From: JAHEEL01 sp039715165
GTDB lineage: Bacteria; Actinomycetota; Acidimicrobiia; Spongiisociales; UBA5794
Length of the DNA: 21,858 bases
Assembly: GCA_039715165.1 (NCBI GenBank)
Contig: JBDLHX010000036.1
Coordinates: forward strand, 1 to 21,858
Reading direction: 5' to 3'
Shown: positions 10,111 through 16,690 of the stretch, piece by piece
How the letters are laid out: every line of letters starts with the position of its first letter
How positions within the stretch are numbered: the first letter of the stretch is position 1
Notes under the pieces: generated by a model
The model's database searches: none
What the model saw: the letters and a program-made list of their open reading frames with translations, nothing else
What the model was told of the DNA's origin: nothing
Translations under genes and position numbers: made by a program

Positions 10111-10722
10111 GTGGAGTTCGGAGACGTCGTCCGCCGTCGCCGGATGGTCCGCAACTACACGGACGATCCGGTCGACGAGGACGCCGTTCAACGGATCCTC
10201 GAGTCGGCGCAGCGTGCGCCGAGTGCCGGATTCTCCCAGGGCGTCTCGTTCATCGTCGTCACCGATGCCCCGACCCGACAAGCGATCGCGCGCCTCGCCG
10301 ACGAAGACGACTACGTCGCAGAGGGCTTCGACCCGTGGATCTCCCAAGCGCCGGTTCACATCGTTGTCTGCGTCCGCAAGGACTCATACCTCGAGCGCTA
10401 CCGGGAGCCGGACAAGGGCGGCCCCGAAGCCACGACGGCGTCGGAAGACGGCTGGCCGGTGCCCTACTGGTGGGTCGACGCCGGAGCGTCGCTCATGCTC
10501 GTGCTCCTCGCCGTCGTTGACGAAGGGCTCGCCGCCGGATTCCTCGGCTCACACAGCATGGATGGTCTCAGCACTCTGCTCGAGATCCCGGCCGATGTGA
10601 ACCCGATCGGCATCGTGACCATCGGACATCCCGCGCCGGATCGTCGCTCGGGATCCCTGGACCGCGGGCGTAGGGCGGATGCCGTCCATCTCAGACGTTG
10701 GGGCAAGACGTCCACAGATTGA
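10111..10722 (+). CDS. Nitroreductase-family flavoprotein
   Basis: FMN-dependent NAD(P)H oxidoreductase fold, 203 residues. The N-terminal VVRRRRMVRNYTDDPVDEDAVQRILE and ApSAGFSQG segments carry the FMN-phosphate-binding arginines and serine typical of the family (RRSxRxF, RAPSAgN). WWVDAGASLMLVLLAVVDEGLAAGFLG is the dimer helix, and the GIVTIGHPAPD ending is also familial. An acidic insert FADEDDYVAEGFDPW-like (ADEDDYVAEGFDP) lies near residues 65-80. The physiological substrate is unknown: quinones, nitroaromatics or an activated alkene are all possible. The GTG follows the pntB stop by one base, so the enzyme probably shares the transhydrogenase transcript and would draw on the NADPH it makes. 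Confidence 0.85.
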   Translation: MEFGDVVRRRRMVRNYTDDPVDEDAVQRILESAQRAPSAGFSQGVSFIVVTDAPTRQAIARLADEDDYVAEGFDPWISQAPVHIVVCVRKDSYLERYREPDKGGPEATTASEDGWPVPYWWVDAGASLMLVLLAVVDEGLAAGFLGSHSMDGLSTLLEIPADVNPIGIVTIGHPAPDRRSGSLDRGRRADAVHLRRWGKTSTD

Positions 10723-10735
10723 GGACAGCCCCCGG

Positions 10736-10757
10736 TACGATGCGCGGCGAACAGGAG
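10736..10757 (+). promoter_or_regulatory. Candidate -10 box and ribosome-binding site for the MAT gene
   Basis: TACGAT at 10736-10741 fits TANNNT and lies in the 39-base gap after the nitroreductase stop. AGGAG at 10753-10757 is a good Shine-Dalgarno four bases before the ATG at 10762, so a short leader is implied. No convincing -35 element is present, so readthrough from the pnt operon remains possible. Confidence 0.4.
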
Positions 10758-10761
10758 CCCC

Positions 10762-11916
10762 ATGAACCTCACCATCACGCACCGCGCCCCGTACCACCCT
10801 CCGGTCGAATTCGTCGAGCGCAAGGGCACCGGGCATCCGGACACGATCTGCGACAACCTCGCGGAACAACTCGCCCGCGATCTTGCACGCTCATCGCTCG
10901 AGGCAACCGGGCGAGTTCAGCACTTCAATGTCGACAAGGCGGTCCTCGCCGCCGGTTCCGTCGAGCTCGGCTTCGGCGGAGGCGAGCACACGAAGCGCTC
11001 GAAGCTCGTGATCATCGGGAAGGTCAACTTCACAGACGAATGGAGGCCGGACGTCGAGGCGTTGACGGCGACCACGCGCTACCGGCTGTTCGAGCTCCTC
11101 CCCGACGCGACGCCCGAGGCTTTCGAGGTCGAGCTGTGGCTCACCCAGTCGGCGGCCGACCTCGCAGACGTTGTGGAACGCGGGGACAACGTGGCGGCAC
11201 CTCTGTCGAACGACACCTCGTTCGCCGCCGTCTCTCTCCCCCGCTCACCGCTCGAAGACGTCGTCTACCGCCTCGAGCACTACCTCAACTCGGCCGCGTA
11301 TCGCAGTGATGTTCCGATCGGACGTGACATCAAGGTCATGGGAGCGCGTGACGACAACGACGTCGTCGTCACGGTGGCAGCGCCGGTCCTGGCGACGCAT
11401 GTGGCGGACCGCGCCCAGTACGACGAAGTGATCGAACGGGTCCGCATCGATGGCCTCGCCCTCGTCCGGGACCGATTCGGGAACGGGACGGAGCTGCGAG
11501 TGAACCAGGCCGACAGCTCCGACTCCCAATACCTGACCCTCACCGGCACGTCGGCCGAGGCAGGTGACGACGGGCAGGTCGGCCGGGGCAACCGATTCGG
11601 CGGTCTCATCACGCCGTACCGGCCGATGAGCCTCGAGGCAACGGCAGGGAAGAACCCGGCGGCGCACGTCGGCAAGACCTACCACGCCGTTGCACAGGAC
11701 ATGTCGTTGCGGATCATCGAGGAGACACAGTCGGATGAGACGACGATTCGCATCCTCTCCTCCATTGGGCACCCGGTCACCGAGCCGCAGGCCGTCCACA
11801 TCGACGCCGCCGGCCCTGCAGACGAAGCACAGGTCGCAGCGATCGTGAAGGAGTCGATCGAAGACTGGCAGGGTGTCAGGGACCGTCTGATCGACGGGTC
11901 GTACGAGCTGTATTGA
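10762..11916 (+). CDS. mat: Methionine adenosyltransferase, archaeal type
   Basis: Makes S-adenosylmethionine from methionine and ATP. The 384-residue sequence is not the usual bacterial MetK but the archaeal-type AdoMet synthetase family. It contains VEFVERKGTGHPDTICDN near the N-terminus, VDKAVLAAGSVELGFGGGE, GRDIKVMGARDDNDVVVTVA, and the highly characteristic LTGTSAEAGDDGQVGRGNR followed by FGGLITPYRPMSLEATAGKNP and HVGKTYHAVA. The ATG has AGGAG just upstream. The TGA stop is directly abutted by heptad palindrome B. Archaeal-type MAT occurs in a minority of bacteria. Whether this is the organism's only MAT cannot be judged from the window. The family call is very secure. Confidence 0.93.
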   Translation: MNLTITHRAPYHPPVEFVERKGTGHPDTICDNLAEQLARDLARSSLEATGRVQHFNVDKAVLAAGSVELGFGGGEHTKRSKLVIIGKVNFTDEWRPDVEALTATTRYRLFELLPDATPEAFEVELWLTQSAADLADVVERGDNVAAPLSNDTSFAAVSLPRSPLEDVVYRLEHYLNSAAYRSDVPIGRDIKVMGARDDNDVVVTVAAPVLATHVADRAQYDEVIERVRIDGLALVRDRFGNGTELRVNQADSSDSQYLTLTGTSAEAGDDGQVGRGNRFGGLITPYRPMSLEATAGKNPAAHVGKTYHAVAQDMSLRIIEETQSDETTIRILSSIGHPVTEPQAVHIDAAGPADEAQVAAIVKESIEDWQGVRDRLIDGSYELY

Positions 11917-11980
11917 CAAGTACCAAGTAGCAAGACACAAGATCCGTTCTTGCTGCTTGTGTCTTGTGCCTTGTGTCTCG
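11917..11980. repeat. Heptad-repeat palindrome B (CAAG / CTTG arms)
   Basis: Immediately after the MAT stop the sequence runs in 7-base units: CAAGTAC, CAAGTAG, CAAGACA, CAAGATC (11917-11944), a CGTT spacer, then CTTGCTG, CTTGTGT, CTTGTGC, CTTGTGT and CTCG (11949-11980). The core stem is an exact 11-bp match, CAAGACACAAG (11931-11941) with CTTGTGTCTTG (11956-11966). Outward, CAAG/CTTG pairs recur every seven bases. It has the same plan as palindrome A but a different sequence. A terminator or a -35 source for the next gene (TTGTGC at 11964-11969) are possible roles, as inference. Confidence 0.8.
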
Positions 11981-12000
11981 AAACGACCATCATCGGGGTC

Positions 12001-14238
12001 GTGAAACGCATTCCTGCCCTCGCTGGTCTCATCGCCCTGTTCGTTCTCATCGCTGCCCCCGCTGTCGCGCAGCGAGAGACCGTCGAGTGCGGTGAGTACG
12101 AGGGCGTTGTGTGCCAGGGCTACTTCACCGACGAGGCAGGCGTTGTCGACGATCCGCAACGCGTCGAGGACGCTATCTCTCGCGTCGTCGCCCACTACGG
12201 CAACCCGATCGCGATCGTCGTCGTCGAAGACAGCCGCGGTCAGAATCCTGCAGACTTCGCCGCGAATCTCGCCAACGCGTGGGGCGTCGGCGATCCCGCC
12301 GAGGAGAACGGCGTTCTCGTGCTCGTATCCCTCGACGAGCGAAGAACAGAGGTCGTGACCCAGGAAGGAATCGACTTGCCCGGCGAGGCGATTGCCGGCG
12401 CGGGCCGCAGCTTCTTCGCCGCAGACGACTTCGAGGCCGGGCTCCTCGCGATTGTCGGGGCCATCGAGCAAGCTCTCGCCGGAGAGCTGACAGATGACTC
12501 GGAATCCGGAAGATTCCCGTTCGGAGCCGTTGGGTTCTTCGCCATCGTGGGCGTGTTCGTCTTCAGCGTCACCCGGGGACTCCGCGGAGAGAAACGCTCG
12601 GTCAAAAGAGAGGAACAGCGGGAACGGGAACGGCATGTCGATGCCCACCTCGCGGATCTCGAGCCTTCCGGAGCAGACCTCCCCCGCTACGCCGACTACG
12701 CCGCCGGTCCGCCGCCGGCCGGTGACGTCGCTACTTCCGACGCCGCCGCCGAGCTCTGGCGCGTCGCGTCGGGCGGCTTCTCCGACACCGACGCACTCAG
12801 AGCGTTGTGGAGCCACGGCCTCGTCAACGTCGTCGATCAGGAACAACTCATCGTCGACACGAGGGTGCCGCTCGACCTGCGCGGGACCGGCGAGCGGTCG
12901 ATGCTGGAGAGCGCCGTGCAGGAAGCGGCCGATGCCGCACTCGATGTCGACGTCGACGACGACCTGACGTTCGAGTCGAAGCGAAGGAACCTGCAACGGC
13001 TCGTTGCCTCCCTCCGGCCCCACCGCGTCGCAGCCGCCCGGCGACGTACCGGCGATGCGCTCGCGGCAGATCTCGTCCGTACGCCGATCGGGCACATCGC
13101 TGCGACACCGCTCGGTCTCGGGTTCGCCGACGCGATCCCCGCATTCAGGGCTGACGCGCCATTGAGCGAGTCCGTCGCCGAATACCGCACTGCGTCCAAT
13201 GAAGCGGAGAGGAAGATCGAACGTCTCGAACGGCTCTATGAGCGTCTCCCCGAATCGACCGCGAGGCCCGCGATCGCCGCGGCGCTCACGGATCTCGACG
13301 AGAACACGGACGATGCGATCGCCCGCTATGAGAGCGTCCGTGCAGCACTCGGAGGCAAGGAAGCGGGCCTCGAAGCAGATGGTCTCGATCCCGCCGCCAT
13401 CGCTGCTCTCCTGCTCATGAACCGCAACGAGGGCAACACCCGCGAGTTTCTCAACGCCTACGACCGGCACCGCAAGCTCGGGTTTGACCCCTCCGAGGCC
13501 GTCGAATTCGCCCTCGCCGGCCTCATGACGGAGGGCGAAGTAGCACGTGTGCGGGACGTCACGCGCCGCCTCGGCCTGCCGATCTCGATCACGGTCGGCC
13601 TTCTCAACCGGCGCGACGATGGACCGGAAGTGTATGAGCAGCTCCGGGATGAGCTCGCCGAGTACACCACCAGCGAGTCGGCCCGCACCATCGCGGGCGT
13701 CCTCGCAATGTCGCTGGAGCCTGCGCAGGCATTGAGGCGCTGGCTCGACGCCCGCCAGGCGCTCCACGAACTCGGGCTCATCGGTTCCTACGCCGACATC
13801 GCTGCGGCGTTCGGTGCCTCCGATCCCCGCGGACCCCGCGAATTCGCCGTCGCATATGCCGCACAGCGCCGCGCTCTGACAGAGAGCTCAATCGACGACG
13901 CCGACCGCTTCGCTCCCGAACTCGCACATGCCGGAACGAGCGGCCAGACGGACTCGTGGAGCGGGGAGCCGCTGGGCGAGGACGTCCGTTCCTTCGACCC
14001 GTTCACGTTCTTCTATCACCACTGGGTTATCACCCGGGGCGTCTCCGGCTCGTACGGCTGGGAGCCCATCTATACCGACTCGTCATGGTCGGAAGACCGG
14101 AGCTCCTGGTGGGGCGGCGGCGGTGGCTTCGGATCGAGCGGCGGTTCGTCATGGGGCGGTTCATCATGGAGCGGAGGGAGCTTCGGTGGCTTCAGCGGGG
14201 GCGGCGGGTTCTCGTCGAGCGGGGGCGGCGGGTGGTGA
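12001..14238 (+). CDS. Secreted/membrane TPM-domain protein with Gly/Ser-rich tail
   Basis: The 745-residue protein has a signal peptide (residues 1 to about 23, ending APAVA-Q), then a TPM domain (about 35-160: YFTDEAGVVDD, NPIAIVVVED, ENGVLVLVSLDERRTEVVTQEG). A transmembrane helix follows at about 175-193 (FGAVGFFAIVGVFVFSV), then a basic, highly charged linker and a long helix-rich cytoplasmic region (about 240-670) that I do not recognise. That region contains repeated ALLLMN/GLLNRR/GVLAMS-type helical units. The last 43 residues are almost only Gly, Ser, Trp and Phe, as in the tail of E. coli YgcG, another TPM protein. TPM domains have been linked to phosphatase activity and to photosystem repair, but function here is unknown. 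The GTG at 12001 is chosen for the signal peptide; there is no clear Shine-Dalgarno. Confidence 0.82.
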   Translation: MKRIPALAGLIALFVLIAAPAVAQRETVECGEYEGVVCQGYFTDEAGVVDDPQRVEDAISRVVAHYGNPIAIVVVEDSRGQNPADFAANLANAWGVGDPAEENGVLVLVSLDERRTEVVTQEGIDLPGEAIAGAGRSFFAADDFEAGLLAIVGAIEQALAGELTDDSESGRFPFGAVGFFAIVGVFVFSVTRGLRGEKRSVKREEQRERERHVDAHLADLEPSGADLPRYADYAAGPPPAGDVATSDAAAELWRVASGGFSDTDALRALWSHGLVNVVDQEQLIVDTRVPLDLRGTGERSMLESAVQEAADAALDVDVDDDLTFESKRRNLQRLVASLRPHRVAAARRRTGDALAADLVRTPIGHIAATPLGLGFADAIPAFRADAPLSESVAEYRTASNEAERKIERLERLYERLPESTARPAIAAALTDLDENTDDAIARYESVRAALGGKEAGLEADGLDPAAIAALLLMNRNEGNTREFLNAYDRHRKLGFDPSEAVEFALAGLMTEGEVARVRDVTRRLGLPISITVGLLNRRDDGPEVYEQLRDELAEYTTSESARTIAGVLAMSLEPAQALRRWLDARQALHELGLIGSYADIAAAFGASDPRGPREFAVAYAAQRRALTESSIDDADRFAPELAHAGTSGQTDSWSGEPLGEDVRSFDPFTFFYHHWVITRGVSGSYGWEPIYTDSSWSEDRSSWWGGGGGFGSSGGSSWGGSSWSGGSFGGFSGGGGFSSSGGGGW

Positions 14239-15011
14239 CCTTCGACATCGAAAGCCCGTCGAACCGCCGCATCGTCGACACGGCGAAGCTGAAGAAGCGC
14301 CGTCGGCGCGAGACGACCGGCCGATTCCTCATCGAAGGGACGCGCGAAGTGGAGCGGGCCCTCGACGCCGGGCTCCTCTTCGACGACGTATTCATCGCGC
14401 CGGACCTGGTCGCTCCGAACACGGCTCCGCTCGTGAACCGTATCGCCGCAGCCGAAGCGGCCCTCACTACTGTCTCGAACACCGCCTTCGCGAAGCTCTC
14501 CATGCGGCAGGGACCGGACGGCATCGTCGCCGTCGCACCCACCTGGGATACAGACCTCGACGATCTCCAGTCCGAGATCGTGCTCGTTGCCGAAGGGATC
14601 GAGAAGCCGGGGAATCTCGGTGCCATGCTCCGCACGGCAGATGCGGTCGGTGCTGCATTGCTCATTGCCGACCCGACCGTGGACCCCTTCAACCCGAACG
14701 TCGTTCGTGCATCGCAAGGCGCGCTCTTCAGCGTCCCGTTTGCGATCGCTCCAACGACCAGAGCCGTCAAGTGGTGCCGCTCCCACGGCAAGACCGTGGT
14801 GGCAACGCCGGACGCGAAGCGCTACTACTGGGGAGTCTCGCTGTCTGGGCCGGTTTCAATCGTCATCGGCGCCGAGCATGAGGGCGTGTCGGACGCCTGG
14901 GCATCTGTCGGAACCCCCATAAAGATCCCCATGAGCGGTGCTGCCGACTCGCTGAATGCCTCGGTCGCAGCCGCCCTCGTCCTCTTCGAAGCTGCACGGC
15001 AGCGCATATAG
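14235..15011 (+). CDS. TrmH/SpoU-family RNA 2'-O-methyltransferase
   Basis: A predicted SAM-dependent ribose methyltransferase of rRNA or tRNA with the trefoil-knot (SPOUT) fold, 258 residues. The N-terminal part (LKKRRRRETTGRFLIEGTREVERAL) is the substrate-binding domain seen in 23S rRNA methyltransferases of this family. Motif 1 is NLGAMLRTADAVGA with the catalytic asparagine and arginine, motif 2 is VIGAEHEGVSD, and motif 3 is IPMSGAADSLNASVAAALVLFEA. The GTG overlaps the TPM gene stop (GTGA), so it is probably translated by coupling to that gene. It uses SAM, the product of the MAT gene two genes upstream, though that link is generic. The exact target nucleotide cannot be told. Confidence 0.92.
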   Translation: MTFDIESPSNRRIVDTAKLKKRRRRETTGRFLIEGTREVERALDAGLLFDDVFIAPDLVAPNTAPLVNRIAAAEAALTTVSNTAFAKLSMRQGPDGIVAVAPTWDTDLDDLQSEIVLVAEGIEKPGNLGAMLRTADAVGAALLIADPTVDPFNPNVVRASQGALFSVPFAIAPTTRAVKWCRSHGKTVVATPDAKRYYWGVSLSGPVSIVIGAEHEGVSDAWASVGTPIKIPMSGAADSLNASVAAALVLFEAARQRI

Positions 15012-15020
15012 CATTCGTCC

Positions 15021-15049
15021 TTGCGTCGAACACCTGTTCGATGTACTGT
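15021..15049 (+). promoter_or_regulatory. Sigma-70-type promoter with LexA box in its spacer
   Basis: -35 TTGCGT (15021-15026) and -10 TACTGT (15044-15049, preceded by TG) are separated by exactly 17 bases. The predicted start point, seven bases after the -10, is 15056, the A of an in-frame ATG. This implies a leaderless mRNA and decides the start of the downstream nuclease gene. Confidence 0.8.
15027..15040. promoter_or_regulatory. LexA (SOS) operator
   Basis: CGAAC-ACCT-GTTCG is a perfect palindromic match to the Gram-positive/mycobacterial LexA half-sites CGAAC/GTTCG with the standard four-base centre. It fills the spacer between the -35 and -10 of the promoter for the nuclease fusion, so LexA binding should block polymerase directly. 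No second copy was found in this window. Confidence 0.85.
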
Positions 15050-15055
15050 CGCCGG

Positions 15056-16669
15056 ATGCTCGCGGGTCAGCGGACATTCGAGGACATGGGAGCGCCGCTC
15101 CACGACGTGCCGTTCTGCGTCCTCGACCTCGAGACCACCGGGGCGACTGCAGCGAACTGTGAGATCACCGAGATCGGCGCGGTCAAGTACCTCGGTGGCG
15201 AGCTGGTCGGGACGTTCCAAACGCTGGTCGATCCCGGGATGGAGATTCCGCCGTTCATCACGGTCCTCACCGGCATCACCCACGCGATGGTCGTTGACGC
15301 TCCGGCGGTCGGCGAAGCACTGCCCTCGTTTCTCGAATTCTTGGGCGACTCGGTGATCGTCGGCCACAACGTGCGGTTCGACATGTCCTTCCTCAACGCC
15401 GCCGCAGTCCGGCTCGGATACGGGAAGCTGCCCAACCGGTCCGTCGACACGCTCGGTCTCGCCAGGAGACTCGTCCAGTCCGAGGTGCGGAACCTCAAGC
15501 TGTCGTCCCTCGCCGCCCACTTCCGAGCGCCGTCGCCTCCGACGCACCGGGCCCTCGACGACGCGAAAGCCACAGCCCACGTCTTCTGGTCGCTCCTCGA
15601 GCGTGCCGGCACACTCGGCGTGACGCACCTCGACGACCTGCTGATGCTGCCGACGGCGCGCGGTTCGGCCCACTACGCAAAGATCGCGCTCACCGAGATC
15701 CTCCCCCGTCACCCCGGCGTCTACTCGTTCGTCGACCGGGACGGCTCGGTCATCTACGTCGGGAAGGCGAAGAACCTCCGCTCACGGGTCCGGTCCTACT
15801 TCTACGGTGATGACCGCCGCTCCGTCGCCCAGATGCTGCGAGACCTCGACCGCATCGAACATCGCTCGTGCGCAACGGAGCTCGAGGCCGAGGTCACGGA
15901 GTTGCGGCTCATCGGCGAATACCGTCCTCGGTACAACCGCAGGTCACGCCCGCCCAAGAGCCAGCACTGGGTGAAGGTGACCCATGAACGGTTTCCCCGT
16001 CTGTCGATGGTCCGCACGATCAAGGGCGGCGACGGCCCGTACTTGGGACCCTTTCGGTCACGGCGCTCCGCCGAGCAAGTCGTCCACGCCCTCTGGGACG
16101 CCGTCCCGATCCGGCGCTGCAACGGAACGGGAGCGAAACGAACGGCCGCGTGCTCGTTCGGCCAACTCGGGACGGCGCTCTGCCCGTGCGAAGGCTCCGT
16201 CGAACCCGAAAAGTATGCGGCGGTCGTCGACCAGCTCCGAGCCGGCATTGCCGAGAACCCGGCTCTTCTTCTCACGCCGCTGCGGGAGCGCATGGCTCGT
16301 CTCGCATCGCAGCAGCGCTTCGAGGATGCGGCCGACGCCCGGGACCGCTATCAGGCGCTCGCACGAGCCCTCGTACGCCGGAGGACATGGCAGTCGATGT
16401 CCGTCTGCGGAACTCTCTGGATGGAGGACGAGACCGGAGATGGCGCCGTTGTGAGTCACGGCCGACTCGTCGCGTCGTGGAACGACCGGACGCCGTTGCC
16501 GCTCGTCGCCACAGAGGATCCTCCCGACGAGATCCCCGAGGTGCCGGAGGCGGTCGCCGACGCCGAGGAGGCGCATCTCGTCTGGCGCTGGCTCGACCGC
16601 GACGGCGTGCGCATCGTTCAAAGCACCGGAACCTTGGCACTCCCACTTCACCCAATCCCCCCGCTCTGA
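15056..16669 (+). CDS. DEDDh exonuclease / GIY-YIG (UvrC N-half, Cho-like) fusion nuclease
   Basis: Predicted DNA-repair nuclease of 537 residues. The N-terminal DEDDh 3'-5' exonuclease domain (about 18-185) has D24 and E26 in LDLETTG, D109 in NVRFDMSF, and H164/D169 in HRALDD, so all catalytic positions are intact. A GIY-YIG endonuclease domain follows (about 215-300: GVYSF, IYVGKAKNLRSRVRSYF) with the UvrC-like CATELEAEVTELRLIGEYRPRYN segment. A UVR-like helical hairpin (about 408-437, MARLASQQRFEDAADARDRYQAL) comes next. It lacks the C-terminal RNase-H-like and HhH domains of UvrC, as E. coli Cho does. This architecture is known in actinobacteria (Rv2191 type). The ATG at 15056 is preferred over 15041 because the promoter predicts transcription starting there. 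The LexA box implies damage induction. Confidence 0.9.
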   Translation: MLAGQRTFEDMGAPLHDVPFCVLDLETTGATAANCEITEIGAVKYLGGELVGTFQTLVDPGMEIPPFITVLTGITHAMVVDAPAVGEALPSFLEFLGDSVIVGHNVRFDMSFLNAAAVRLGYGKLPNRSVDTLGLARRLVQSEVRNLKLSSLAAHFRAPSPPTHRALDDAKATAHVFWSLLERAGTLGVTHLDDLLMLPTARGSAHYAKIALTEILPRHPGVYSFVDRDGSVIYVGKAKNLRSRVRSYFYGDDRRSVAQMLRDLDRIEHRSCATELEAEVTELRLIGEYRPRYNRRSRPPKSQHWVKVTHERFPRLSMVRTIKGGDGPYLGPFRSRRSAEQVVHALWDAVPIRRCNGTGAKRTAACSFGQLGTALCPCEGSVEPEKYAAVVDQLRAGIAENPALLLTPLRERMARLASQQRFEDAADARDRYQALARALVRRRTWQSMSVCGTLWMEDETGDGAVVSHGRLVASWNDRTPLPLVATEDPPDEIPEVPEAVADAEEAHLVWRWLDRDGVRIVQSTGTLALPLHPIPPL

Positions 16670-16678
16670 GCTTCACGC

Positions 16679-16684
16679 TACCTT
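16679..16684 (+). promoter_or_regulatory. Candidate -10 box for a leaderless AAA ATPase transcript
   Basis: TACCTT fits TANNNT and lies six bases before the ATG at 16691, the same spacing as in the SOS promoter upstream. There is no Shine-Dalgarno before this ATG and no clear -35, so a leaderless mRNA is likely but unproven. Confidence 0.4.
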
Positions 16685-16690
16685 CTCCCC

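Noticed and set aside
11245..13767. An 840-codon open frame on the minus strand
   Set aside because: It lies antisense to two well-supported genes (MAT and TPM protein) and its Arg/Asp/Glu/Gly-rich translation matches no family. Such shadows are expected opposite high-GC genes.
14110..14235. G-rich repeated DNA as a possible tandem repeat or G-quadruplex element
   Set aside because: It is explained by coding for the Gly/Ser-rich tail of the TPM protein, in frame to the stop.
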